Positions 52,651 through 61,532 of a stretch of 64,000 nt of DNA are shown here, piece after piece; the first letter of the stretch is position 1, and each line of letters begins with the position of its first letter. This DNA comes from an uncultured Desulfobacterales bacterium (GTDB lineage: Bacteria; Desulfobacterota; Desulfobacteria; Desulfobacterales; SpSt-501). Below the pieces are notes generated by a model that had not been told where the DNA came from, searched no databases, and saw only the letters and a list, made by a program, of their open reading frames with translations. The DNA is taken from the NCBI GenBank assembly GCA_938048455.1, contig CALIUY010000003.1:91206-155205 (forward strand), in the 5' to 3' direction. A program made the translations under genes and the position numbers.

Positions 52651-54564
52651 TCAGACCTCCAGCAGGCGGCTCAGTTCCGACAGCGGCCGCGGCCGGCACA
52701 GCCGCGGCAGGCAGCGCAGGACTTCCTCGAGCGTCGTGATGCCGCGGGCCGCTTTGAGCAGGCCGTCCTCGAAAAGGGTGACCAGACCGGCGGTTTCGAG
52801 CGCCCTCCGACGCAGCTCCGGCGCTCCGCGGCGCTCGATCACCGCGCCGCGGATCTCTTCGTTCAGGACCAACAGTTCAAACACGCCCACCCGCCCCTGA
52901 TAGCCGCTGTAGCGGCAACGGGGGCAGCCGCGTCCGCGCCGGAAGGCGGCTCCGGCGAGCGCCTCGGGGCCGAGCCCCAGCCGGCGCAGCTCGACGGCCG
53001 CGGGACGCTCGGAGACCGCGCACTCCGGGCAGACCCGCCGCAGCAGCCGCTGGGCGAGAAGGGCGCTCACCGTCGAGGCGACGAGATAGGCTTCGAGGTT
53101 CAGGTGCAGCAGCCGGATCAGACCCCCGATCGTGTCCTCGGCATGGAAGGTGGTGAGCACCTGGTGCCCGGTGAGGGCGGCCTGCACCGCGGTTTCGGCG
53201 GAAAAGGCATCGCGCACTTCGCCGAGGAAGAGGACGTCGGGGTCCTGGCGCACGATATGGCGCAGGGTTTCCTCGTAGGTGAGCTGGATGCGCGGGTTGA
53301 TCGAGCACTGGCAGATCCCGTCGATCAGCGCCTCGACGGGCTCCTCGGCCGTGAGGATGCTGACCTGGGGATCGTTCAGGTGCCGGATGCAGCTGTAGAC
53401 CGTCGTCGTCTTGCCGGAGCCGGTCGGCCCGGTCACCAGAATCACTCCGCTCGGCAGGTGGAGGGCCTCCTCGCGGAAGCGCTCGAGCTGCCGCGGGGCG
53501 AGCCCGAGATCCTCGAGCGGAATCAGGGTTCCGCGGCGGTTGAGCAGGCGCAGGACGATCTTTTCCCCGTGGACCGTCACGTAGAACGAGGCCCGCAGAT
53601 CGAGGGCCCTGCCGCGGTGTTCGAAGGTGAACCTCCCCCCCTGATGGCGGCGCTTCTCCGTGATGTCGACCTCGCACATCACCTTGAGCCGGTTGGTGAC
53701 CGCCCCCATCAGCGAGGCGGGGAAATCCTCGACGGGCACGAGCACCCCGTCCTCGCGAAAGCGCACGCGCACGTGTTCGGCGAAGGGTTCGATGTGCACG
53801 TCGCTTGCCCCGCGGTCGACGGCGGAGCCGAGGATCCGGTTCACGAGCGCGACGATCCCCTGCTCGTCGGAGGCCGAGACCCTCTCGCGTTGGCGGGACG
53901 AGCGCGCCCGTCGGACGGCGCGCTCCACGGCCCCGCGCCGGGCGACGGCCACGCTCAGCTGCGGGCCGAAGAGTTCGCGGGCGTTGGCGAGATCGCCCGC
54001 ATCCAGGGGATCCACAAAAGCGACCCGCGGGATCCCGTTCTCCAGCCGCAAGGGGACGAAACCCGGAGCGGCGGCCAGGTCCGCAGGCATCCGCTGGAAG
54101 AGCCGGGAATCGATCTCGGCGAAATCGGGTTCGACGAAAGGGTAGCCCAACCGCCGGGAGAGGACCTCGATCAAGGTGCGTTCCTCGATCAGGCGACGCT
54201 CGACCAGGATGTCCGCCAGCCGGCGCTTCGGACGCGACTCGCGTTGGACGGCTCGGGCGGTCTCGAGGTCTTCCCGCGGCAGGAGCCCCAGCTCGACGAG
54301 CAGCTCCCCCACATCGGGGGCCGCGCCCGGGGTGCGGATCAGCTCCCGGATCTCCTGCTCGTCGACGAAGCGCAGCTCCTGGAGAATTTCCATCAGCGCC
54401 CGCGGGGTCTCGAGTTTGGCCTGCACGCGACGGGCGTAGGAGACCTGCTCGCGGGACACCCGCCCGCTTTCGATCAGCCGCTCCACGATGTCGAAGGGCG
54501 CCGGGTCGCCGGAGGCCGGCGGTTCTTCCTCCCGCCGGCTCCGCCGGGCCGTGGTTTCGTTCAC
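52651..54564 (-). CDS. GspE/PilB-type secretion or pilus ATPase
   Basis: A 637-aa hexameric ATPase of the type II secretion/type IV pilus family. In order: two N-terminal MshEN-like helical modules (about 25-160), the N2 domain, Walker A GPTGSGKTTT (Lys385), the Asp box and Walker B (DPDVLFLGEVRD), the His box, and a zinc knuckle CPEC...CPRC. GTG at 54564 has AGGGGGG upstream. No pilin, secretin or inner-membrane partner is encoded nearby; instead HDOD, an unknown protein and LonB follow. It may serve a machine encoded elsewhere. Confidence 0.92.
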   Translation of the reverse strand: MNETTARRSRREEEPPASGDPAPFDIVERLIESGRVSREQVSYARRVQAKLETPRALMEILQELRFVDEQEIRELIRTPGAAPDVGELLVELGLLPREDLETARAVQRESRPKRRLADILVERRLIEERTLIEVLSRRLGYPFVEPDFAEIDSRLFQRMPADLAAAPGFVPLRLENGIPRVAFVDPLDAGDLANARELFGPQLSVAVARRGAVERAVRRARSSRQRERVSASDEQGIVALVNRILGSAVDRGASDVHIEPFAEHVRVRFREDGVLVPVEDFPASLMGAVTNRLKVMCEVDITEKRRHQGGRFTFEHRGRALDLRASFYVTVHGEKIVLRLLNRRGTLIPLEDLGLAPRQLERFREEALHLPSGVILVTGPTGSGKTTTVYSCIRHLNDPQVSILTAEEPVEALIDGICQCSINPRIQLTYEETLRHIVRQDPDVLFLGEVRDAFSAETAVQAALTGHQVLTTFHAEDTIGGLIRLLHLNLEAYLVASTVSALLAQRLLRRVCPECAVSERPAAVELRRLGLGPEALAGAAFRRGRGCPRCRYSGYQGRVGVFELLVLNEEIRGAVIERRGAPELRRRALETAGLVTLFEDGLLKAARGITTLEEVLRCLPRLCRPRPLSELSRLLEV

Positions 54565-54675
54565 GCGTCCCCCCTGGGTCGAAGCGGAGCCTCGAGGAAG
54601 GGCGGCAAACCGGATTCCGGCTCCGGCCTTCCTCTTCGGGGCTATCGGCCGGCGGCGATGAAGTCTTTAGGCGGC

Positions 54676-54705
54676 TTGCCAGTCGGGAGGCATGCGGCCT
54701 ATAAT
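54676..54705 (+). promoter_or_regulatory. Promoter of the aminotransferase-trxB unit
   Basis: TTGCCA (54676-54681), 18-nt spacer and a perfect TATAAT (54700-54705). A 7-bp hairpin (54722-54728 with 54734-54740) lies in the short leader before the AGGAGG and ATG 54759. Confidence 0.75.
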
Positions 54706-54758
54706 GACAAGTTACGTATTTCCGCGCCGCGCCGGCGCGGAACGGGAGGAGGCGATCG

Positions 54759-55607
54759 ATGGCCAACGTCTACTGGATCGACGGCGCCTTTGTTTCCGAA
54801 GCCGAGGCCCGGCTTCCGGTGAACGATCTTGCCCTGTTGCGGGGCTATGGGTGCTTCGATTTCATGCGCACCTACGGGGGCAAGGTCATTTTCCTGCACG
54901 ACCATATCCGCCGGCTGAAACGCTCCGCCGGTCGGCTCGGCATCGAGCTCCCTTACAGCGACGAGGACCTCGCCGCGTTGGTCGAGGAAACCTTGCGGCG
55001 CAACCCGCCGGGGGAGGCGAGCGTGCGCCTGCTCGTCACCGGGGGCCCGAGCCCCGACTTCATCACCCCCCAGGGAAAGCCCCGGCTGATCATCCTGGTC
55101 CAGCCTCTCGCCTCCTACCCGGCTTCCTGGTACGAAGAGGGGGCGGGGGTCATCACCGTCGACTACGAGCGCGCGATCCCGGAGGCCAAGACCCTCGACT
55201 ACGTGCGGGCCATCCTCGCCCTCGCCGAAGCGCGGCGCAAGGGGGCGATCGAGGCCGTGTACGTGGACTCCCGTCGGCGCGTGCGCGAAGGGACGACGAG
55301 CAACCTGTTCTGCTTTCTCGGCGACCGTCTCGTCACGCCGGGGGAGGGCATTCTCCAGGGGATCACCCGCAGCAAGGTCCTCGAGCTCGCCCGGGATCGC
55401 CACCGGCTCGAAATCCGGGACCTCTTCCGCGAGGAGCTCGCCCGGGCCGAGGAGGTCTTCATCACCTCCTCGAACCGCCTCCTCGTCCCCATCGTCCGCG
55501 TGGACGACGACCGCATCGGCTCCGGCAAGCCGGGTCCGCGCACGCGGGCCCTGATGGAGGCCTTCGCCGCCTTCACCCGCGCGCTCGCCGGCGGAGGAAC
55601 CCCATGA
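54759..55607 (+). CDS. PLP-dependent class IV aminotransferase
   Basis: A 282-aa fold-type IV aminotransferase or lyase, related to branched-chain and D-amino-acid aminotransferases and ADC lyase. The cofactor lysine is Lys144 in EAKTLDY; other conserved parts are GYGCFDFMRTY, REGTTSNLFCF and TPGEGILQGITRSKVLE. Substrate cannot be told from motifs alone. GGAGGAGG precedes the ATG and a good promoter lies upstream. Its stop overlaps trxB (ATGA). Confidence 0.9.
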   Translation: MANVYWIDGAFVSEAEARLPVNDLALLRGYGCFDFMRTYGGKVIFLHDHIRRLKRSAGRLGIELPYSDEDLAALVEETLRRNPPGEASVRLLVTGGPSPDFITPQGKPRLIILVQPLASYPASWYEEGAGVITVDYERAIPEAKTLDYVRAILALAEARRKGAIEAVYVDSRRRVREGTTSNLFCFLGDRLVTPGEGILQGITRSKVLELARDRHRLEIRDLFREELARAEEVFITSSNRLLVPIVRVDDDRIGSGKPGPRTRALMEAFAAFTRALAGGGTP

Positions 55608-56578
55608 GCAGCGAAGATCGGATCGATCTGGTCATCGTCGGCGGCGGACCCGCGGGACTGACGGCGGGGATCTACGCCATGCGGGCGGCGATGCACACCC
55701 TTCTTGTCGAGCGGGCCGTGCCCGGCGGGCAGGTGAACCTCTCCGAGGCGGTCGAGAACTGGCCGGGCGAACCCCACATCGGGGGAGGAGAGCTCGCGCT
55801 GAAGATGCTGGAGCACGCCCGCCAATACGGCCTGGAAATCCGCGATGCGGAGGTCGTCGCCGTGGAGCCGGGCCTGGAATGTCACACCGTTCGGCTGGCC
55901 GGCGGAGAGGAAATCCGCACCCACGCGGTTATTCTCGCCACCGGGGGCAGCCCGCGCAAGCTCGGCGTGCCCGGCGAACTCGAATATTACGGCAAGGGGG
56001 TGTCCTACTGCGCCGTCTGCGACGGCTTCTTCTTCCGCGGGAAAAGCGTCGCCGTCGTGGGCGGAGGCGATTCGGCGGTCGAGGAGGCGCTCTACCTCGC
56101 CAAGCTTGCGCGGCACGTTTATCTCGTTCACCGGCGGGACCAGCTGCGCGCCAGCATGATCCTGCAGCAACGCGCACGGGCCGAGTGCAAGATCGAGTTC
56201 GTCTGGAACTCGCAGGTGACCGCGATCCGCGCCGACGCCTCCGGGGTACGCGCCGTGGAAGTCGAAAACCGGCAGAGTGGGGCGCGACGGGACCTCGCCG
56301 TGGACGGGCTCTTCGTCTTCATCGGCTTCGAGCCCAACAACGCCCTCGTCCCCGCCGGCGCCCGCATGAGCGCCGAGGGCTACGTGATCACCGATGAAGC
56401 CTGTGCGACGAACATCCCGGGGATTTACGCCGTGGGGGACCTGCGCCACAAGTACGCCCGTCAGATCGTGATCGCCGCGGCCGACGGCTGCACCGCGGCG
56501 CTCGCGGCCGCGCACTACGTGGAAGCCCGCAAGGCCTCCGGCGTCTGCGCCGTACCCGAAGAAGCCGGCCGCCGCTGA
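55604..56578 (+). CDS. trxB: Thioredoxin reductase
   Basis: FAD-dependent enzyme that reduces thioredoxin. The 324-aa protein has the FAD motif VIVGGGPAGLTAGIYA, the redox-active CAVC (Cys136, Cys139), the NADPH-binding VVGGGDSAVEEA and the C-terminal GIYAVGDLR. HRRDQLRA carries the arginine/histidine pair usual for NADPH. ATG at 55604 overlaps the aminotransferase stop. No thioredoxin gene is adjacent. Confidence 0.94.
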   Translation: MSSEDRIDLVIVGGGPAGLTAGIYAMRAAMHTLLVERAVPGGQVNLSEAVENWPGEPHIGGGELALKMLEHARQYGLEIRDAEVVAVEPGLECHTVRLAGGEEIRTHAVILATGGSPRKLGVPGELEYYGKGVSYCAVCDGFFFRGKSVAVVGGGDSAVEEALYLAKLARHVYLVHRRDQLRASMILQQRARAECKIEFVWNSQVTAIRADASGVRAVEVENRQSGARRDLAVDGLFVFIGFEPNNALVPAGARMSAEGYVITDEACATNIPGIYAVGDLRHKYARQIVIAAADGCTAALAAAHYVEARKASGVCAVPEEAGRR

Positions 56579-56632
56579 GCGGCCGCCCGTCGGAGGCTGC
56601 CGATCCCCGGATCCGCCGACGACCGTTTTCGG

Positions 56633-57781
56633 ATGCCCATGGTGAGCGCACGACAGCCGCTCCGCGAGCTTCTTGCGGTTTTGGGACCATGGGCCGGGCT
56701 CCTTTTCGCCGTCCCGCCTCTCGGAGCCCTGGCCGCCGGCAGGTGGCACGACGGCTTGCTCGCCTTTCCCCCCCGCCCGCCGGAGCAGACGGCGGAAGCC
56801 TCCTTCTCCTGGGGGGCCTTTCTCTTCCTCGGGGCCCTTGGCGCCGTGAGCCTCTTCCCTTTCCTCCGGGGCGTCGCCCGATCCTGCCGCGCCAGCCCCG
56901 GGCGCGCCGCCCCCCCCGGCAGGGCGTGGGCTTTCCCGCCCTGGGGCGGGGGAGCGATCGTTCTGGGAGCACTCTTTTGGGCCGTCGCCTGGGGCGAACT
57001 GCCGGCCTTGAATCCGCTTCGGGCCTACAGTTTCACGCCCCTGTGGATCGCCTACATTCTGGTCGTGAACGCCTTGTGTGTCCGGCGCACGGGAAGCTCG
57101 CTGCTCACGCGGGAGCCCGCTTTTTTCCTCTTCCTCTTTCCCGCGAGCTCCCTTTTCTGGTGGACCTTCGAGTACCTGAACCGGTTTGTCGGCAACTGGA
57201 GCTACCGGGGGGAATTCTTCACTCCCTGGGGCTATGCGGGACTCGCCTCGCTGTGTTTCTCGACCGTTCTCCCCGCGGTCTTGAGCACCCGCGAGTTGCT
57301 GCTCTCCCTCCGGGGCGTCCGTCGCTCCTTCGGCAACCTCCCTGCCCTCTCCCCGCGATTCGCCCGCCTGCCGCCCGGGGCGGCATTGCTGCTCGGCGCG
57401 CTGATGCTGGCTGCGACCGCCGCTTGGCCGTCCTGGGGCTATCCGCTGCTCTGGCTTGCCCCCCTGATCCTCCTCTGTGCCCTGCGCGCCCGCCGCGGCC
57501 GACCCCAGATCCTCGCCGCCTTTCTCGGAAGCGACTGGACCGCACCGGCATCCGCCGCGCTGGCCGGGCTCGTCTGCGGATTTTTCTGGGAAATGTGGAA
57601 TGCTTACAGTCTGCTGCGCTGGGTCTACCACATCCCCGGCGTCGATCGCTTCCGCATCTTCGAAATGCCGCTTCTCGGCTATCTGGGCTACCTCCCCTTC
57701 GGTCTGCTGTGCGCCGCCTTCGGAGATCTGCTGCGGGAGCCGTTTGCGGCCCGGAAAGGAAAGGCGCTGCATGGCCTTTGA
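56633..57781 (+). CDS. Polytopic membrane protein, unknown function
   Basis: A 382-aa protein with about eight or nine hydrophobic segments and short loops. I cannot name a family. Conserved-looking segments are the central WWTFEYLNRFVGNWSYRG and the C-terminal FFWEMWNAYSLLRWVYHIPG followed by FEMPLLGYLGYLPFG; both contain Trp/Tyr/Glu patterns (FEYLNRFVGNW and EMWNAYS), as if the protein were an internal duplication. ATG at 56633 has no obvious ribosome binding site. It overlaps a tiny cysteine-rich gene by 11 nt, so the two are linked. Confidence 0.8.
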   Translation: MPMVSARQPLRELLAVLGPWAGLLFAVPPLGALAAGRWHDGLLAFPPRPPEQTAEASFSWGAFLFLGALGAVSLFPFLRGVARSCRASPGRAAPPGRAWAFPPWGGGAIVLGALFWAVAWGELPALNPLRAYSFTPLWIAYILVVNALCVRRTGSSLLTREPAFFLFLFPASSLFWWTFEYLNRFVGNWSYRGEFFTPWGYAGLASLCFSTVLPAVLSTRELLLSLRGVRRSFGNLPALSPRFARLPPGAALLLGALMLAATAAWPSWGYPLLWLAPLILLCALRARRGRPQILAAFLGSDWTAPASAALAGLVCGFFWEMWNAYSLLRWVYHIPGVDRFRIFEMPLLGYLGYLPFGLLCAAFGDLLREPFAARKGKALHGL

Positions 57782-58001
57782 GAAGATCCCCGGCGTTCCG
57801 GGTCGATGCTACCGCCCCGAGGGCTGCGGCCGTCGCAAGCACCCCTGCCGCGACTGTTTTTCCTGCGGATTCTGCAGCCCTGACCGCTGCGCGCTTTGCT
57901 TGCGGCAATCCCGCCGCAGGGTGCCGGACGAGGGCGACGCGGAGCGGGCGGCCGGGAAGAGAGACCGCCCGCAGGGTCCGCAGGGGGTTGAGGGGGGATG
58001 A
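57771..58001 (+). CDS. Small eight-cysteine protein
   Basis: A 76-aa product beginning MAFEKIPGVPGRCYRPEGC. All eight cysteines lie in residues 13-43 (Cys13, 19, 26, 29, 32, 35, 40, 43), with repeated CX2C spacings that suggest binding of zinc or an Fe-S cluster; the C-terminal 30 residues are charged and probably disordered. AAAGGAAAGG lies before ATG 57771, which is inside the end of the membrane-protein gene. It is too short and biased to assign by family, but the spacing, ribosome binding site and overlap support a real gene. It might act with the membrane protein. Confidence 0.6.
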   Translation: MAFEKIPGVPGRCYRPEGCGRRKHPCRDCFSCGFCSPDRCALCLRQSRRRVPDEGDAERAAGKRDRPQGPQGVEGG

Positions 58002-58008
58002 GGGGGAA

Positions 58009-58947
58009 TTAACGCTTTCCGCTGAGCCGCTCCCAGAGATCGCGGGCCGCGGCCTGGGGATCCCCGGTCGCGGGGAAACCTCCACCGCCGGGCGGCGACA
58101 GGCTCTGCAGGCCGCGGAGTCGCGCGATCCGGTCTTCGAGCGGGGGATGGGTGGAAAACAGACTCATCAGGCTGCGGCCCGAGAGCGGGTTGACGATGAA
58201 CATGTGAGCCGTCGCCGGCTCGGCGTTCATGGGGATTCGCTGCGCAAAGGCCCCGAGCTTCTCGAGCGCCCGCGCGAGCCCCTCGGGCGACCCGGCAAAG
58301 GCGGCGCCGGTGGCGTCGGCCAAATACTCGCGCGAGCGCGAGATGGCCATCTGGATAAGCACCGCACCGATCGGGGCGAGCAGCGCCGTCAGGATGAGCC
58401 CCAAGCCGCCCCCGCCGCCGCCCTCCTCATCGCGGCGGCCGCCGCCGAAGAGGGCGCTCCAGCGCGCCAGATGGGCGAGCATGAGGATCGCCCCCGCCAG
58501 CGTGGCCGCGATGCTGCCGATCAGGATGTCGCGGTTGCGGACGTGCGCCAGCTCGTGGGCGAGTACGCCGGCCAGCTCCTCGCGGTTCATCACGCGCAGC
58601 AACCCCTCGGTGACGGCGACGGCCGCGTGTTCGGGGTTTCTGCCGGTGGCGAAGGCGTTCGGCGCCTCGGAGGGGATCAGATAGACCCGGGGCATGGGGA
58701 GTCCGGCCCGACGAGAGAGCTCCTGAACCATGCGATAGAGCTCCGGCGCCTCCGCGGGGCCGACCTCGCGGGCCCCATACATCCGCAGGACGATGCGGTC
58801 GGAGAACCAATAGCTGAAAAAGTTCATCCCGGCGGCGGCCACGAGCGCCACCATCATTCCCTCCCGGCCGCCGAGCATCTGGCCGATCACCAGGATCAGG
58901 CCGGTGAGCAGTCCGAGAAGCAGTGTCGTGCGCATCCGGTTGTCCAT
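58009..58947 (-). CDS. htpX: Membrane zinc metalloprotease HtpX
   Basis: Inner-membrane protease that degrades misfolded membrane proteins. The 312-aa protein has two N-terminal transmembrane helices, the zinc motif HELAH (His131, Glu132, His135), two further membrane helices and the third ligand in [12 protein letters not shown] glycine/acid-rich loop lies near residue 175. ATG at 58947 is chosen; Met5 is a possible alternative. A candidate minus-strand TTGACA lies at 59028-59023. Confidence 0.94.
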   Translation of the reverse strand: MDNRMRTTLLLGLLTGLILVIGQMLGGREGMMVALVAAAGMNFFSYWFSDRIVLRMYGAREVGPAEAPELYRMVQELSRRAGLPMPRVYLIPSEAPNAFATGRNPEHAAVAVTEGLLRVMNREELAGVLAHELAHVRNRDILIGSIAATLAGAILMLAHLARWSALFGGGRRDEEGGGGGGLGLILTALLAPIGAVLIQMAISRSREYLADATGAAFAGSPEGLARALEKLGAFAQRIPMNAEPATAHMFIVNPLSGRSLMSLFSTHPPLEDRIARLRGLQSLSPPGGGGFPATGDPQAAARDLWERLSGKR

Positions 58948-59290
58948 TCAATCCACCCCCTGGATATCGAACCGCTGAAATTGACATGGATTACCCGAAA
59001 CCATCATGCCGGAAAAGCCTGCTGTCAACCCGCCTCTTGTCGCCCGCGGCCGGAGCGCAATCCCTCATCCCCCCTTTCCGCTCCACGCCGAGGGGATAAT
59101 TGTTAGAACTTTCTTTTTACAGAGATTTCGCTTGCCTGGAGTCAAGGGGCCTGATAGGAATACCACTTCATAAAATAAAAACATTTTTTCCAGGTTCAAG
59201 CGAAGAAACCTGGGGTGGGCGACGGTCGTTTCACCTGCGGCCTTGAAGAAACCGGCACACGCTTTGGGCTTCCCGGGGGGTGAAGATCGT
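58948..59290. other. AT-rich intergenic region between htpX and the PilZ gene
   Basis: 343 nt without a supportable gene. Candidate elements: a minus-strand TTGACA (59028-59023) with a weak -10 for htpX; a plus-strand TTGCCT-17-TAGGAA (59132-59160) for the PilZ gene; and a 7-bp stem (59190-59196 with 59207-59213) preceded by a T-run. The stretch 59084-59210 is clearly richer in A and T than the rest of the window. Confidence 0.6.
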
Positions 59291-61414
59291 ATGACGCGGG
59301 GCGGTTTCGGTTTCGAGGAAGACCAAGAGAAGGATCCCGCACCCCGGTCCCTTGATCTTGAGGTCACGCCGGAGGAGAAGCAACTGCTGCTCATGCCGCC
59401 CCGGCCCGCGGCCGAAACGGAGCCGGGCGGGACGCGCTCGCGGATCGGTCGGGAACTGCTCGTCAATCGCATCCACCTGGTCCACTTCCGGGATCAGCTC
59501 CTGGAGATCGAACTCACCCACCGGCGCTTCGGAAGCACCGAGCGCCTCGCGGCCCGTCCCCGGCCCGTGGACGGCCGGATCCTCGAGTGCCTGTGGTCGG
59601 AACCCGAGCAAGCGGCCGCCCTGCTTTCTTCCCACGAACCTACGGCACTGCTCGTCCCCCGCGGTCAGCGCCGCATCCGCGCCGAAGCCCGCGTGCTCGC
59701 CGTCGACGCCGGGAAAATCCGTTTCGAGCTCCCCGAGACGGCCGTCGAAGTCAACGAGCGCCGCATCGACCGCTTTCCCGGCCGGGAGGTCGCGGTCCGG
59801 CTCCTCCAGAATTCCGGCTCTTTCCCCGGGCGGCTGCTCGATTTCAACGCCTTCTCCTTCCGCGTGGAGCTCGCGGCGGACGGGCCGCAGAGTTTCGCCT
59901 GGATCGACCCGGAGCAGCCCGTTCACGCGCTCCTCTTCCGGGAGGCGCAGACCTTTTTCGCCGGCGAATGCCGTATCACCCGCACCGAGCAAGGAGCCTC
60001 CTGCCGCAGCTATGTCCTCGAGCCCGTTCACCGCGAAAGCCGGCGCTTTCGGCGCGATGAGGTCCGCAGTCAGCGGCTGATGCTCGTCCCTTCCCCGAAC
60101 CTCGTCTTTTCCCATCCCCTCACCGAGCAGCGCGTCGAGCTCAAGGTCACCGATCTTTCGGGGTCGGGATTCGCCGTGGAGGAAGAAATCGCCCGCGCCG
60201 TCCTGCTCCCCGGCCTGATTCTGCCCGAGGCGAAACTCGATTTTGCGGGCAGCTTCGAGATCCGTCTGAGCGCCCAGGTCGTCTTTCAGCGCGTCCTTGG
60301 CCAGGACGAGGCCCAGGGCTCCGTGCGCTGCGGCCTGGCGCTGATCGACATGCCGCCCGGCGATCACGTGAAATTGATCGCGCTGCTCAACCAGAGCCGG
60401 GACCGCAACGCCTACCTCTGCAAGGAACTCGACCCCGAGGCCCTCTGGGATTTCTTCTTCGAGACGGGCTTCATCTACCCCAAAAAGTACGCCTTGATCG
60501 AGAAGCGCAAGCGGGAGATCCGGGAAACCTGCGTCAAGCTTTACACCCGCAGCCCGGAGATCGCCCGGACCTTCCTCTACCAGAAAGGCGGTGTGATCCT
60601 CGGGCACCTGGCGATGATCCGCTTCTGGCCTTCCACCTGGCTGATCCACCACCACGCCGCACGCAAGTCGGCTCTCTACCGCGCGGGGCTGAACGTGCTC
60701 GACCAGCTCTGCCGTTTCATCCACGACGGGTTGCGCCTGCGCAGCCTGCAAATGGATCATCTCGCCTGCTACTACCGGCCCCAGAACCGCTTCCCGCGGC
60801 GCGTCTTCGGCGGCTTCGCCGAGGAAACGGCCGATCGCCGGGTCTGCTCCGTCGACCCCCTCGCCTACCTCACGCTCGGGGAGACCCCTGCGGAAGAGGA
60901 GCCCCTGCCCGCGGGCTGGGAACTCCTCGAGGCCGGGGAGGCCGATCTGCTCGAAAGTCGCCGCTTCTACGATCACGCCTCCGGGGGCCTGATGGCCGAG
61001 GCGTTCGATCTGGGGACAGAGCGGCGGCAGGACGAGGAACTCTCCGCGCTCTTCGGCCGCCTGGGTCTGCGTCGCCGCCGTCTGCTTTTCGCCCTGCGCC
61101 GTGGGAGCCGGCTGAAAGCGCTGATCGCGGCCCACGTCTCCGACATCGGTCTCAATTTCTCCGAGCTGACCCATTGCCTGACGGTTGTCGTGGTCGATGC
61201 CGAAGGACTCGGGGAGAAAACGTTGAACACGGCGCTTCGGGCCGCGGCAAAACGCGCCGGTCTCGAGGAGATCGTGGCCCTCGTTTTTCCGGAGACGTTC
61301 GCGGCGGCGGCGGGACTGGCCGCCGAAAAGCAATACCATCTCTGGATCGTGCGGACCTTCGACGCCGAGCAGCCCTTCCAGAAATTCCTCAAGCGCTTGA
61401 CGCGCATGCCCTGA
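59291..61414 (+). CDS. Large PilZ-domain protein with C-terminal acyltransferase-like region
   Basis: A 707-aa cytoplasmic protein with no membrane segments. Around residues 248-300 it has the c-di-GMP-binding PilZ signature: an arginine cluster RRFRRDE followed by VTDLSGSGFAV (D-x-S-x-x-G). The N-terminal 240 residues could be a YcgR-like flanking domain. The region from about 400 to the end (for example GFIYPKKYALIEKRKREI, LGHLAMIRFWPSTWLIHHHAA and ending RLTRMP) resembles a tandem GNAT-like acyltransferase, though this is a weak call. ATG at 59291 is preferred over a TTG at 59243. It stands alone with its own promoter region. Likely role: c-di-GMP-responsive effector. Confidence 0.8.
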   Translation: MTRGGFGFEEDQEKDPAPRSLDLEVTPEEKQLLLMPPRPAAETEPGGTRSRIGRELLVNRIHLVHFRDQLLEIELTHRRFGSTERLAARPRPVDGRILECLWSEPEQAAALLSSHEPTALLVPRGQRRIRAEARVLAVDAGKIRFELPETAVEVNERRIDRFPGREVAVRLLQNSGSFPGRLLDFNAFSFRVELAADGPQSFAWIDPEQPVHALLFREAQTFFAGECRITRTEQGASCRSYVLEPVHRESRRFRRDEVRSQRLMLVPSPNLVFSHPLTEQRVELKVTDLSGSGFAVEEEIARAVLLPGLILPEAKLDFAGSFEIRLSAQVVFQRVLGQDEAQGSVRCGLALIDMPPGDHVKLIALLNQSRDRNAYLCKELDPEALWDFFFETGFIYPKKYALIEKRKREIRETCVKLYTRSPEIARTFLYQKGGVILGHLAMIRFWPSTWLIHHHAARKSALYRAGLNVLDQLCRFIHDGLRLRSLQMDHLACYYRPQNRFPRRVFGGFAEETADRRVCSVDPLAYLTLGETPAEEEPLPAGWELLEAGEADLLESRRFYDHASGGLMAEAFDLGTERRQDEELSALFGRLGLRRRRLLFALRRGSRLKALIAAHVSDIGLNFSELTHCLTVVVVDAEGLGEKTLNTALRAAAKRAGLEEIVALVFPETFAAAAGLAAEKQYHLWIVRTFDAEQPFQKFLKRLTRMP

Positions 61415-61461
61415 GGGTCTTCGGGTGCGCAAGCCCGGCGATGCCGGGCGGCGCCGTCCGC

Positions 61462-61490
61462 TTGTTCCCCCGGTCGGATTCTGCTATAGG
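61462..61490 (+). promoter_or_regulatory. Candidate promoter of the S1-domain gene
   Basis: TTGTTC (61462-61467), 17-nt spacer, TATAGG (61485-61490). A start near 61497 leaves a 36-nt leader with AAGGAG before ATG 61533. Confidence 0.6.
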
Positions 61491-61532
61491 ATTTCTTTAT
61501 CCCCCAAATCCCCCGCAAGGAGCTCAACCCCT

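Noticed and set aside
59190-59213. Short hairpin near a T-run as a terminator for htpX or the PilZ gene
   Set aside because: The T-run precedes the stem on the plus strand and the minus strand has an A-run after it, so the polarity is wrong for termination.
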